Shown: positions 1-11,136, counted from the first letter of the stretch. The stretch: 64,000 nt of DNA from Lactuca virosa (GCA_928212115.1 CAKMRJ010003334.1:105542836-105606835), one strand, 5' to 3'. Numbers and translations: made by a program. Notes: generated by a model not told the origin, from the sequence alone.

Positions 1-404
1 TAAAAAGAAAACTATGCATTTTTTCAAAAGGAATAATCACTAAAAAGACTAAAATCGTTAAAAAATGATTTTGGGAAATTATTTTCCGGTAGTTATTTTA
101 CAAGATATAAATACTTTCTCAATTTTTGTTACATTTAAATTTTGCAAACAATTTGTTCATATCTTACTAAATTCTTCGTATTTTGTGAAATTATTTTACA
201 AAAATAAATATCTTTTGCGAACTAAATTTGTAGTGGGATTATTGAGCACGTAATTTTACAAAATAGTGTAATTTGTGGAATCAATTTGTGAAATAAAAGG
301 TTATTTAGTAATAGTTTAAAAAATATGGTAAATTATTGTATTGTTGTAAAGTCGAATTTGGAGCATATTGCGAGATTTGACAATCTAATATGCGGTTATA
401 TCAT
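1..404. other. AT-rich intergenic DNA, nothing recognised
   Basis: Low-GC sequence with short poly-A/T runs. The only open frame (65-253) has no recognisable motif and a composition typical of translated noncoding AT-rich DNA. I see no gene, RNA or repeat boundary here. Confidence 0.6.
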
Positions 405-720
405 ATATCGACCTTTTGGACTAACATATGGATTGAACTTTTTAACCGAAAAACCAAACTGGAATCGGTGCCGAACCAAAACTAGAATATGTTGGAACCG
501 GTTAGTGATATTCGGTCTTGTTTTCGGTTCCTAGTTTACGACTTATTCGGTTTCCAGTTTTCCAGTTTCGGCCCTGTTCGGGCCAGTTCCAATTCTGAAC
601 ACCTTCTTCGACAACAAACTTTTTGGTAGAACCGGAACCGATTAGTGTAATTTGGTCCGGTTTTCAGTCCATAGTTTATGGTTTATTCAGTTACACGGTT
701 GGTCTAAATAAAAATCAAAG
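405..720. repeat. AACCGG-rich relic, hAT-like interior
   Basis: This stretch is made of degenerate repeats of aaccgg, ccggtt and cggttc on both strands (for example 'ggttttcggttcc' and 'gaaccggaaccg'). Subterminal arrays of this kind are typical of non-autonomous plant hAT elements. I could not place a terminal YAGGGGTG motif or a target-site duplication, so it is scored as a relic. No coding content is recognised. Confidence 0.35.
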
Positions 721-932
721 ATTATGTGTTGATGCGGTATTAAATACAACTATTTGGATGATTTGGAATTTTCACAATTGACTCTCTTATTCGGATAACA
801 AGCGGAGAAAACATGGCATCATTGACAAGCTTGTTTAACAATTTTATTTTTAGATTTGTCATAAAAAAAGTCTAAATTTAAAATTAATTGTGTTGTTTGG
901 TCACAAAACCATGTAGTTTTTTATATGTAATG

Positions 933-933
<1 letters not shown>

Positions 934-976
<43 letters not shown>
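934..976. repeat. (TA)n microsatellite
   Basis: Perfect TA dinucleotide run of about 43 bp. The flanking 720-933 and 977-1483 are AT-rich noncoding DNA with no feature I can name. Confidence 0.95.
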
Positions 977-978
<2 letters not shown>

Positions 979-1480
979 TAGGATCTTGATAATCTAATAA
1001 AAACTAAATGTTCATCTTTTAATTTTTTAACAACTCTTATCTTGATTATTTTAGTGATTATCTCATTTTAGACTACTTGATTGCTTGTCCGAAAAATGCA
1101 AAAACTTTGTAGGGTTTTCTTTTTGTTGACAAACCTCTTTTTTAGCATAAAGATGGTTTGAATTTTGAAAGAGACAAAAACTTAGGGAATAATATCCCCT
1201 TTCATGCATGAACTAACTAATCATCAAATTTGGTTAAATTTAATGAAACTATACACAGCATACACTATCTTGTTAATGGGTGGTAATGATTCAAGTAGCA
1301 ATGAGAATACCGATATAATAAGATTTGATGACAAAAAAACAGGTAGGAAAAACAATGATTTATCTCATTAGCATATTTTTGCCTATTTTTTCTAAATTTT
1401 ATTAATGATTGCAAATTTGCAATACCAAATATGATTATCAACTAGAAAAATATCTTGGGCTAGGCCCTGGGTGAGATAAA

Positions 1481-1483
<3 letters not shown>

Positions 1484-1545
<62 letters not shown>

Positions 1546-1570
1546 GAGAGAGAGAAAGAGAAAGAGAGAG
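1484..1570. repeat. (TA)n followed by (GA)n-rich tract
   Basis: A TA run (1484-1539) is followed by a GA-rich tract (1545-1570) that abuts the left arm of the long inverted repeat element. The Tyr/Ile- and Ser/Leu-rich minus-strand frame over this block is a translation of the microsatellite. Confidence 0.95.
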
Positions 1571-1927
1571 AAAAAAAAAGTTCAATAGAGAACTATTATT
1601 AATCAAGGAACCAAGGAAACAATCTAAAGCGTCGGAATTTAAAGTGATCAACGGCAAAATGAAGGGTTGTAAACTTTTATAATGGACGCACATGTATCGG
1701 ATTATAACAAAACCCACTTCCTTTTTTTCATTTAAATTTTTTTAGGCCAAGTTTTTTATCGAAAAAAAACCAAATATACCGCTGTTCACGATTTTTCGTC
1801 ATCTTTCCATAGACATTCATGATGATATATAAAAAACGAACTTTTTTTTCCGAAAAAAACCCACTTATTTTTCTTAGTTTTTTCAATATTTAAGTTTATT
1901 TTTATAAAAAAAAAAACTAATTATACC

Positions 1928-2344
1928 CAAGGTTGTAAAAATCGTTCGGCGCTCAATTGACGATAAACGATTAATCGGACTAGGCGGGGATTAATCGGAG
2001 ATTAATCGGGGACCCTAAATTATTAATAAAATTATTTAAAAAATTAATATTTCCTAAAAACTAAAGTATTTGAAAATTTAAAATTTTAAAATTTTGTAAT
2101 TTTGAAAATTTTAGTATAATATTTTAAAATTTGAAAACTTAAAAATTTGAAAATTTAAAATTTTGGTCTAATATTTGAAAAATAAAATTTTTGAATTTTT
2201 TAAATATTTCCCGCTTATGACCGCCGAGACCGCCAAGCCCGACTTTGACCGATTTTGTCCAATTTCCGCCAAGCACCCTAATCGTAATCGGTTCAAGACC
2301 GCCAAACGATTAATCGGCCGCCAAAGCCGATTTTTGCAACACTG
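1928..2344. mobile_element. hAT-type MITE, 417 bp, nested
   Basis: The termini are caaggttgtaaaaatcg (left) and, reversed and complemented from the right, cagtgttgcaaaaatcg, which match at 14 of 17 positions. An exact 8-bp direct repeat attatacc flanks it (1920-1927 and 2345-2352), the diagnostic hAT target-site length. Subterminal regions are rich in gattaatcgg and ggcgg motifs in inverted orientation (taatcggactaggcgggg on the left; ccgccaagcc and ccgccaaac on the right). There is no coding capacity. It sits inside the longer foldback element and is therefore younger than it. Confidence 0.85.
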
Positions 2345-2446
2345 ATTATACCAAAAATATTAATTTTTTGTACTCTATTAATAAACATCAACACCGATTA
2401 AAAAAAAAACCTCGAACAGTGAAGATTCACACTGTGAATCTAAACT

Positions 2447-2760
2447 GTAAATATTTCAATTTTTAACATTCACAATATGAAAAATCTCGAACAGTTCAGA
2501 TTCACATTGTGAATCTGAATTACTATTATACACACTGTGAATCTGAGAAAGTTCACAAAAAAAAAATCGATCAGTATAGATTGTAAATATTTCAAATTTT
2601 AACATTCACAATGTGAAAAAGCTCCGATCAGTTCAGATTCACACTGTGAATCTGACTTATTATTATGCACACTGTGAATCTGAGGAGGTTTACAATGTGA
2701 ATCTGAACAGGTTTACAATATGAATCTGAACAGGTTCACAATGTGAATCTGAACTGAAAT
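2447..2760. repeat. 136-bp tandem repeat with gattcacaNtgtgaatc palindromes
   Basis: Two units with a period of 136 bp begin with gtaaatatttcaa at 2447 and 2583. They are followed by three short units of about 25 bp ending in gaatctgaacagg (about 2688-2760). Nearly every unit contains the palindrome gattcacactgtgaatc or a one-arm version. It is noncoding and lies in the loop between the arms of the foldback element. Confidence 0.85.
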
Positions 2761-3194
2761 ATCGTCTTTTTTTAACATGAATATGAATTTATATTTAAAA
2801 AGTACAAAAAATATGAATTTGATATATTTATTAATTTTTTTCTATAAAAAAATAGACCTTAACTTTTTTCATCAAAGAAAATGAAGTGAGTTTTTTTCGA
2901 AAAAAAAAATTCGTTTTTTATATATCATCATGCATCTCTATGGAAAGAGGACGAAAAATCGTGAACAACGGTATATTCGGTTTTTTTTTCGATAAAAAAC
3001 ATGGCCTAAAAAAATTTTTAAACGAAAAAAAGTGGTGAGTTTTTTGTAAAGGGTGAGTTTTTTGGTATAATCCGGTGTGTGTGCGTCCAATGTAAAAGTG
3101 TACATTTATTTCATTGGCCGTTAATCGTTATGATTTTCGACGCTCACGATTGGTTCCTTGGTTCCTTGGTTAATTATGATTCTCTATTGAACCT

Positions 3195-3196
<2 letters not shown>

Positions 3197-3255
<59 letters not shown>
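3197..3255. repeat. (TA)n microsatellite
   Basis: Perfect TA run of about 59 bp at the right end of the foldback element. The following 3256-3806 is AT-rich DNA without a gene or repeat that I recognise. Confidence 0.95.
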
Positions 3256-3258
<3 letters not shown>

Positions 3259-3815
3259 CTGTTTTGTGTAATGGTTGGGATTACATTTTTAATTTTTAAT
3301 TTTTTTATAGTTTAGGCAATGTATTCAAGTTATAGTTGGGTAATTTAGGGTCTTTTTAATTGGTTTTGAAATTTTAGTTTGTAAAGTTTGGTCATTCTGT
3401 TAATTTATATTAATTTGTTGTGGTTAGAATATAGAAAGTTGTAGTTTGGTCTATTAGGATCTCTCTTTTAACCATTGCTTCTAATTTCTTTCTTATAGTT
3501 TGGTAAAAATGATTATTTTGTTTAATTATTAGTTTCATATGTGCTTGGTTTTCATTTTCTTATCGCTTTTCTTCAAACATCCGACTGTTTTTATCATCAA
3601 CTCGAAGTAAAAACTTATTTTAGGTTTTGCAAATAGGGGACATCAACCATATGGGGATCATCATGTATTAACATTTGTGTTTTTTCACACACACATTAAG
3701 AGGGTGAAAATATCAACAACTTAAAGAATTTATATTTTACTACAACGAACTTGCTTAAAATCATATTAAAACTTGTTATGATAACTTTCATTAAAACCTG
3801 TTAAGATAACTTTAA

Positions 3816-3995
3816 GAGAAATTATATATCCTTTTGCTTTTTATTCTTAGTATTTTCCTACCTATTTTAGATGGTGACAAGTGTCATTGAATTTAATTTA
3901 AATTTGATTAGGATGTTAAATTTGTATATTTGTCATCATCTTAAATAGATAGGAAGAAAAATAGGAACAAAAGATAGGATGATATTTAATTTCTC
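3816..3995. mobile_element. 180-bp hairpin MITE, 9-bp TSD (Mutator-type)
   Basis: The ends gagaaatta and taatttctc are inverted repeats. The similarity continues inward for about 70 bp (for example cctacctattttagatggtgacaa against the inverse of the segment around ttgtcatcatcttaaatagatagg). A 9-bp direct repeat taactttaa flanks it (3807-3815 and 3996-4004). Nine-bp duplications are the Mutator superfamily signature. There is no coding capacity. Confidence 0.8.
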
Positions 3996-4004
3996 TAACT
4001 TTAA

Positions 4005-4759
4005 TTATTCTAAATTCTCATACATGATTAATCTACTTAGAAACATATACATTTATAAAGAGTAGTAAAAAATTAATATATCAAAAGAATAGTAATGCAA
4101 TTTTAGGCATTTCTCAATAACTACATGATACAAATGAAGAATTAATGCATCGTAGTTGTTGCATCAATATCTAACCTTCAAAGTCCAACTGCAACCAATC
4201 CATGAAGTGTCACAATACTAATCACCTTCTTGTCTTCATAGATTATAGGCATGAACTGAACAGGGGATCGAAGAGCCTCCATCTTCGTCATTACTTCAAC
4301 ATCCATTCTTTCTGTACTTATAGTTCTTCGGTTCCATCTTTATCAAAAAAAGATCAAATTTTAAGTTCTAAACACATAGATTTCATACTCTTTTTCTCAA
4401 AATCAAAGTTATTTATGATAAATGTTACATGTTGCACATTTGGCCAACAATAAGTTTAAAGATCCCATCTTTGCTAGCTTTGAGCGTACGCTTAACATCA
4501 CCATGAATGTATGTCCCTGTGAAACATACATCATGAAAGTTATAAGAACATTTAACACCTCAATTCCTTATTCTCCACCAATTTTTGAGAAAAAAAATGA
4601 ATGCAAGACTTTAAGCATACCTCTAAAAAATGATTATCCAAGCTCCCTTTTAACGTGTACAAGAATAGCAATGTACCTCTACTTTTTTTTACTATCCAAT
4701 AAGAGATATATGAAAGGCTTCCTTTCGACTTAATGCAGAAAAAAAAAGTTACTATGATT
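4005..4759. other. AT-rich intergenic DNA
   Basis: Two overlapping plus-strand open frames (4202-4453 and 4422-4733) exist, but neither shows a domain, low-complexity bias or splice context that I can interpret. I treat the stretch as noncoding. Confidence 0.5.
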
Positions 4760-4779
4760 TTATAAATGGAGTAGAGCTG

Positions 4780-4998
4780 ATATTTGAGTCAAAATAGAGA
4801 CATGTAGCCTTTTTAGTGTCAATTATTTGACCAATTATGAAAATACCACATCATTATGTATATTATAAGATGGAGTAAGTTGATATATGAGTCAATTATT
4901 TCACCAATTATCAAAATACCATAGAACTATGTATAATGCAAGTAGAGTAAAGCTGATATTTGAGTCAATTATTTGACCAATTATCAAAACACCATATG
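4780..4998. repeat. 73-bp tandem repeat, three units
   Basis: The core 'ccaattat(g/c)aaaatacca' recurs at 4831, 4904 and 4977, an exact spacing of 73 bp, with 'gatatttgagtcaattattt' in between. The units have diverged by a few bases each. Noncoding. Confidence 0.85.
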
Positions 4999-6790
4999 CT
5001 GAAACTGCCCTTAATAGAGGTTTCCGCTAAGATTGCAGATAACATCTCACATGTGGACACTTTTGAACCTGAAAGAGTAGAAAGCTGTGAAAAGCATGTT
5101 GACTCCATTGAATGCAGTCAGAAGGAAGCCTTATTGAACCATTTAGTCAGAAAAACAATAGAAAATTAACACACTAAACCTCAGATTCAAGGTCAAGATT
5201 TAAAGACAGTGGTTCCTTATTTTCAAAACAAAAACCCACTCAAAAATTCATCACAAAATTCTGATTCAAAAAGCTAAGCACCCACAATTTGATTTTGGTA
5301 ACCCAACTAGAGACAAAGAAAAAAAAGGAAAAAACTCAAAATGAAAATACTTTAAATAGTCAGAAAGTTGATAAGAAAAGAAGAAACTCAAAGATTTTAT
5401 GTATTCTTTTCCAAAGCAAATAATGCTGGTGCTAAGTAGTTATTTGCTTTGTCTGGAAAATGTGCAACCTACAAAAAGGAAACACATCTAATAACATCAC
5501 TTTGTTCTTATATTTTAAAAGATCTACCCAATTAATCTACTCAATTATAAAATACAGTTTTATTTGTTGTATTTATCACATCAACAATGTAAACTACAAA
5601 TCTATTATAACTTTATATACCAGTTCATACAAATTAGCAAAGTAAACATTACATTTGTTATTTATGGTCTCTAAATATAGCCGACTTTTTTCAAATTTGG
5701 TTTCAAAAAAGTTGTCTTACACTTTGGACTCGTATTTTGATGTTTTATAACGAATTTGATGTTCAATTTAAAATGATTATATTACCCTTCATATGACTCC
5801 GAACTTCGCTTTCTGGTTGTAACACCCCACTCACCCTAATTAAAACTTGTAAAAGATAAGCTAAGAGTATATCTTACTTGTGATAAAGTAGCCATCAACG
5901 GGTTTCTCTGATGGTGGTCTTGCTTTTTTTCTTGATTTGACACCCAATCAATTCACACTGATACTCCCTGTAAAATCAAATCACTTTCGGATCAAAAATA
6001 TTTTCAAAGAAAAATGTAGTTGATTTCGCTTATAAAAATGGTTTACATGCAAAAAATAACAACATACTTCCATTGACTTGTTTATTATACCTATGTGAAA
6101 AATCTATCCAATTATAGTAGTGTCATCAAATTACAGGGTAATATAACTTCACTATATATAGGTTATTTAATAATAAAACCGAAAGTATAATAAGTTAATA
6201 CAAAGAGATGAAAACACCATGCTATAAAAACGTTTACACAAAAGTATATTGCTACTTCCCACATTTACTCCTAGTTTGGCTTATAAAAAATGAGATATAT
6301 GCAAGAAATATAATTTTATTTGTTTAGTTATAGCATCTTACTTGCATTTCTTCCAGTTACAGCTTTGTACCTTGAAAAACCTACTCAAATATAGCAACTT
6401 TCATTGTATAATTGGTTGGATTTCTAAAAGTATAATGCTTTAATAAGAGAAAGGTGAAAGTACAATGAGTTAACAAACAAATGCACAAAAGTAGGTTATT
6501 ATTCCCTGCATTCAGTCCTACAAAAATTGCTTACCAATATTCCCATGTCACTTTTTGTATTCTACTAAAAAAAACAATGAACCAATGATGTAATTAGTGG
6601 TGCGGCTGTATTGTTGGTAGCCTTGATTGCTGAAGAATTGGAACCATAACTTGGTTCTGTTGCTGGTGCTGCAACTGATCTGCATAGTTGAAAGGGTGAA
6701 GACGGGAATAAATGAAAGTAAAATGTTGCTATTTGTTGCATTTAACCGAAAACCTAACCTTGAAAGGAAAAGCATATTGATCATAAACTG
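4999..6790. other. Intergenic DNA with weak exon-like pieces
   Basis: A plus-strand frame at 4990-5169 (about 57 residues after its internal Met, containing SAKIADNISHVDTFEPERVE) has amino-acid-like composition but no family I recognise. On the minus strand a Gln/Ala-rich exon-like block lies near 6590-6675 behind a 'ttcaactatgcag' acceptor. The rest is AT-rich. No complete gene can be assembled. Confidence 0.35.
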
Positions 6791-6794
6791 ACAA

Positions 6795-6887
6795 ATACCT
6801 CTCCTGTCGATCTTCAAGTTATGTAAGATTGTGATACCTTCCATCTGGAATCCCATGACAAATAACCTCATTCACAGACCTGTGGGC
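6795..6887 (-). pseudogene. Exon-like fragment with methionine aminopeptidase motif
   Basis: Read on the minus strand, an intron-like acceptor (tatgcccacag) is followed by a frame encoding SVNEVICHGIPDGRYHNLT and then a stop, and the segment ends at a possible donor (gagag|gtattt). SVNE-x-x-CHGIPD is the signature around a catalytic His of type-1 methionine aminopeptidases, the metalloenzymes that remove initiator methionine. After GIPD the expected family continuation (DGD-(I/V)-(I/V)-N-(I/V)-D) is absent and the frame stops, so at most one exon fragment survives. No other aminopeptidase exon was recognised nearby. A chance match over 12 residues is unlikely, but host gene, captured fragment and pseudogene cannot be told apart. 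A Gln/Ala-rich block lies downstream in the same direction at about 6590-6675. Confidence 0.4.
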
Positions 6888-7498
6888 ATATAAATAACCC
6901 GTGTTAATGAAAAGAAAGTAGGATACGTGGGATTCATAAAGACTGAAAATGTTGTTCTACTGGTATACTCTGTATGGGTGAACATATTGAAAATGAATTC
7001 AAAGAGGGCAAGTTAAAATCACCTGAAATTCAAATGGATGACAGTTCGATCTCTTTGGCTTCTCATAAACATAAAACAAAGTATTTCATTGCTTCTATCA
7101 ATTCAAACTTGTCTTTCCCTACCACTAACTTGTCCATCAATTCGTTTATATAACCATCTTTAGAAAAAGCAAAAAAAAGTAAAGGTTAAATCAATCCAAA
7201 TGAAAAGGGCGTAGAGTATTATGAAAAGATTGTCTTTCCATGAGATAAAAACTTGAGAATGAGAAAGGAGTAGTAGTTGATGCAGTTCGGTCAACCCTGT
7301 TACTAGGGGTGTTGACCAGGTAAATTTTTTGGGTTTTGGGTAATTCGGATCGGGTAATTCGGGGTTTTCATGTTAAAAAAATACCTGTTACCCGACCCGA
7401 ATGAAATTTGGGTAATTGGGGTTTAGGTAATTCGGGTAGTAGGTCGGGTTTAGGTAATTCGAGTATTACCCAAAAATAAATGTAATGAAGGAAATATG

Positions 7499-9745
7499 TG
7501 AAACATCCCAAAAATACGATCCAAAAATTTCTTTTTAAATCATTAACAAAAACCATAATTATCAATTCATTTCATTCATAAACAAAAGTCGCTATATCAA
7601 ATCAGAGTATCATCTCAAAACATGTTCATTTTATCAGAGTAAAACATCCCAGGCTAAAACTTTTTGGTGTGTGCAATACAGTCATCCCGAGCTCTTCCCT
7701 CCGCTACCGGAAGTACCTGAAACCAAAACTGAAACCGTAAGCACGAAGCTTAGTGAGTTCCCCAACCTACCACATAACCACATACTGGGCCCGCCCGCTG
7801 CATCGTGAATTTCCCGACATCGGACTCGTTCCGGCATCGGGCCCCGCCTGGCATCGAGTCTCGCTCGGTATACATATATGTTTCTCTTAGGCCTCGCCTT
7901 TCTCCGGGCCCCGCCCGCTATACATATACAATCACATAAACATACTAGCACATATATCATACATACTCTACTGTATTCCTGTTCTAAGGCCTCACCTAAC
8001 TTGGGCCTCGCCCCTGTTCTGCTATTGATGAGTTGTGGAACCCCGTCCACACTCCTGCTGATAGTGAGATTCGGGTCCCCGCCCACACTCACTTCTCTCC
8101 TACCACGGGCCCCGCCCCTGCTATGCTAATGATGAGATATGGAACCCCGTCCATACTCAGCTAGTGATGAGATACGAGACCTCGCCCGCACTCACCTCCC
8201 TACCAGGCACATACAAGTATCAAACATACAACAAGTATAATCTAACATGCAAACATTCCTCGGGTACCACCCGACATCGGACCTTGGTCCGAAATTACGT
8301 ACTAGCATACAATGCCTAGGGCTAACCCCGGGTCTTCCTACCATACATAAACTAAATGGGTTGGCATTATGGTCGTAGACCCATGCACACAATGAGGAGC
8401 TCACCTCGCACTGCTGAAGTCCTGCTGATACTCTTCTGGCTGCTAACTGGCAATTCCCCGAACTGCTAATCCTTCGGCTCCCCGAGCTATCGGTAACAAA
8501 ATACACTTAGTCCCAAAATGTCCTCAAACGTCAAACTAGGTCAACCTTGGTCGAAGTCAAAGTCAATGGTCAAAGTTAACGCTTCGAGTTGACTCAACTC
8601 GCCGAGTTGCTCCTTCAACTCGTCGAGTTCTAAAACTCAGAATCCTGAAATCGCGATCCAACTCGTCGAGTCAGCCCCTGACTCGCCGAGTTCCCTGGCT
8701 ACTCATGGTCGCGATTTATCAAAAATGAACTCGTCGAGTCATTCCTCTGACTCGCCGAGTTCTACCGTGAACAGAATCGGGACAACTCACTTCAACTCGT
8801 CGAGTCCCTCCCTGGACTTGCCGAGTTCCTCAGTCTGATTGGGCCATCTTAACAGATTAAGCCCCTACACTTCAAATCTAAACCCCAAACTTCGTCTACA
8901 TGCTGGAAATGACCTCTTAAAGGTAAAGTTTCCAACTTTACCCACTCCTTATCCTTCTTAATGGGTTTAGCTCAAACCCTATCTCCTTAAGACACAAATC
9001 CTTGTCCAAAACCCTTATTACTCCAAACCAACGTAGGAGGACCAAGATCTAGGCCCTAGACACCCAGTAAACACGTAAAGCTTCAAACTTTACTTCCATG
9101 CATGGACCTTTGGGGTTTAAAGGCCATAATATCATCCCTAGGGTTTGCATGGGACTTCAATGGCATAAAGTTTGCACCTTTATGCCTTCACAACCCTCAA
9201 AGACCTCATATCTGAAAGTATAACCAACTTGGGACATCCATGACCCATAAGTCAAGCTCCTTGGACCAAAACCCCATAAAAGTGACCACAATGAGATCTA
9301 AGAAACTACAAGGCAATTTAGAATCTTGATTACCAGAAAGTGATGAGAATAGAACGAAATCCCTGGATCTATAACCTCCTCCTTGAACCTTCAAGCTCCT
9401 TCTTCTTCTTCTAGGATTCAAGAACACACAACTCACTCAATAATGGCTCACACACTCAATGAAGGCTCTAAGGTTTCGTGGGTTAGGTTCTGGACAATGG
9501 GGGTTGTAAATGAGGCCAAGGGGTAGAGAATGAGATGCTTAATTAGGGTACATAAGCCCGAAATTAGGGTTTCCCAAACCCAGACCTACTCGTCGAGTTG
9601 GTCCCCCAGCTCCTCGAGTAGGTCACTTGACCCACGACTCCAAAATCCGCTCCTACTCGTCGAGTTCCTCCCTGGACTCGACGAGCAGCCTTCTTGATTT
9701 AGGGTTTTCTTTCCTTCATTAATCTTCTAGATTCCGGGTGTTACA
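7499..9745 (-). mobile_element. Solo LTR S1 (Ty3/gypsy type), 2247 bp
   Basis: It runs from tgaaacatccc at the left to ggtgttaca at the right, which on the minus strand is the TGTAACACCC…CA form of the gypsy LTRs elsewhere in this window. A perfect 5-bp duplication atatg flanks it (7494-7498 and 9746-9750). No primer-binding site, polypurine tract or internal domain follows, so it is a solo LTR left by LTR-LTR recombination. It shares the end-proximal block 'aagcttagtgagttcccc' (7748-7765) with S2. It carries two clusters of ACTCG(T/C)CGAGT palindromes (about 9585-9690 and 8585-8835). The open frames across it are incidental. Confidence 0.9.
8585..8835. repeat. Cluster of ACTCG(T/C)CGAGT palindromes in S1
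   Basis: About eight copies of the 10-11-bp palindrome, mostly alternating the CTCGTCGAG and CTCGCCGAG forms in pairs separated by roughly 15-40 bp. A second cluster lies at about 9585-9690, 55-160 bp from the minus-strand LTR start. The spacing is irregular and the element is an LTR, so this is not a CRISPR array. Confidence 0.9.
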
Positions 9746-10312
9746 ATATGTCGTGCTCTATTAGTCTTATTTATATAAGCAAACGAGACATAAACGAAGT
9801 TACTCAAACTTTGAACATCAAGATTTTTTAGTAAGTAATACTTGAGATATCAAGTAATCTTTTAACAACTTAATTTAATCAATAATAAGAAGTTAAAAAA
9901 ACAGATACTTAAAGATCTTAGTTTAAAAGTTGAATCCTATGATAGAATCAAAAAAGAGTTTAATATATAGACTAGATATATTACTCATTGTTTTAGATGG
10001 AAGAGTTGCAAATTAAAACACTAGAAATAAGCAAAAAATTATCGGGAATGAGGGTAAAATTGTAAACAATATATGGATAAATGTGAATATTACGCAACGA
10101 GCCCTTTATTTCTTAAATAAATCGGGTATTTCAGGTATACCCAAAACCCTATACATATACCCTATACCCGGTCTAAAAAAATCGGATAACCCGAATACCC
10201 GAAAATATATACCTGATACCTTAGTTACCGGACCCGATTTACCCGAAATAAAAACGGGTCGGGCGGGTAATTCGGGTTTCGGTTATTTTCGACATGGCTA
10301 CCTATCACCAGT

Positions 10313-10893
10313 TGTTACAACAAGTGAAAAACACCCTCAACAAGTCCATAACCTCGAAAATACCAGACATAAATGCACAAATTCAACATTACATTCTATT
10401 GGATTTAGTTAACAAAAACATATACCAATTGTGAAGAAACCATACAAATACCTTATAAAGTCTGCAAGTTGGGCACCCACAAACAGTAATAACAGCAAGA
10501 AAGTAAGGTATAAGTGGGATTTGAGTACAAATTACAACTCATCGGCTACATCTAAACATGTATGAGTTTTAATTTGTACTCAAATCCGATGATTTTATCT
10601 AAAAATAAGAACTTTTTGTTCAAATCTCAAGAAAAACATGTCAAAATTGGGGGATTTGACTCTACCTCTGTTGGTCGGGTAGCCAATACCCGCAATTTCA
10701 AAGATTCAGACACAAGGTAAATGGCATCCCTTTGTTACATGTTTTCAATTTTTTGATGTAAGCACAAACAAAAATTGAAAAACAATTACATCAATATCTG
10801 CATTTACAAAATGTTTCTTTATTCCATTTGTTACTATTATATGATAAAAAAAGTTTACCTTCGATTAGACTAAAGAGTGCTTTTGATGAATGA
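10313..10893. other. Intergenic DNA, no gene recognised
   Basis: AT-rich sequence with a local inverted repeat around 10507-10585 (gatttgagtacaaat and atttgtactcaaatc). No coding segment recognised. Confidence 0.5.
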
Positions 10894-11136
10894 TTATGAA
10901 AAGGAACCCTTTTTTCTTGATTCAAGTTCTTCTGTAATGTTTTGGAGTATAAAGTTCTCTAAATCCATGTTTTCATATTCCAATGGTGCCTTGTGGCAAT
11001 CCATGTTTTCGTATTCTAATGGTGCCTTTGGATCGTTGCTTGGATCATCCAAACGAACCATTTCATATGGAGGACATGTGAGAATGCTTCTTTGTAATAT
11101 GTCTTTATATTTGTTAAAATATGGCATACATGACAC
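10894..11136 (-). pseudogene. Unrecognised gene fragment with internal duplication
   Basis: An 80-codon minus-strand frame beginning MSCMPYFNKYKDILQRS. It stays open upstream for at least ten codons (around LLGVVSCMPYF) without another Met. Composition is that of a soluble globular protein. The phrase KAPLEYENMD occurs twice in tandem, and the DNA repeat (about 33-36 bp) shows this is a recent internal duplication. The C-terminal part (NFILQNITEELESRKKGSF) is hydrophilic and then stops. I do not recognise the family. It is most likely an exon fragment of a host gene or transposon-captured sequence. Confidence 0.3.

Larger units (their letters stand above)
1571..3196. mobile_element. Long-TIR foldback DNA element (Mutator-like candidate)
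   Basis: The left arm, from 'ttcaatagag' at about 1580 to about 1835, is repeated in inverse orientation at about 2920-3193. Shared blocks include ggttccttggttcctt/aaggaaccaaggaa, a ggacgcaca core, ttttttaggcca, and the stretch around 'cacgatttttcgtc' and 'atgatgatatataaaaaacg'. Arms are roughly 270-300 bp and about 85% alike by eye. Both outer ends run into (TA)n arrays, so a target-site duplication cannot be read. No transposase frame is present, so it is non-autonomous. Long TIRs fit Mutator-like elements best, but this is inference. The interior holds a second, nested MITE (1928-2344) and a tandem repeat block (2447-2760). Confidence 0.7.
7304..10312. mobile_element. hAT-like element split by solo LTR S1
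   Basis: The left end reads taggggtgttgaccagg, a plant hAT-style terminus. Both subterminal zones are arrays of gggtaattcgggt (7325-7480) and acccgaat/cgggt (10120-10285), in inverted relation. The right end (…ctacctatcaccagt) is a degenerate inverse of the left. A 6-bp tgttac occurs just outside both ends (7298-7303 and 10313-10318), possibly what is left of the 8-bp duplication. Without the inserted solo LTR and its duplicated site the element is about 760 bp and noncoding. Confidence 0.55.

Noticed and set aside
1460..1717. Tyr/Ile- and Ser/Leu-rich open frames over microsatellites (also 3079-3315, 11646-11834, 23663-24127, 62176-62394)
   Set aside because: They are translations of (TA)n and (GA)n repeats, with no other protein-like sequence.
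5819..5840. 'tgtaacaccccactcaccc' as the start of another gypsy LTR
   Set aside because: No LTR-like continuation, partner end or target duplication was found.
8585..8835. Regularly repeated palindromes resembling a CRISPR array
   Set aside because: Spacing is irregular, the repeats are 10-11 bp, the host is a plant LTR and no cas gene exists.
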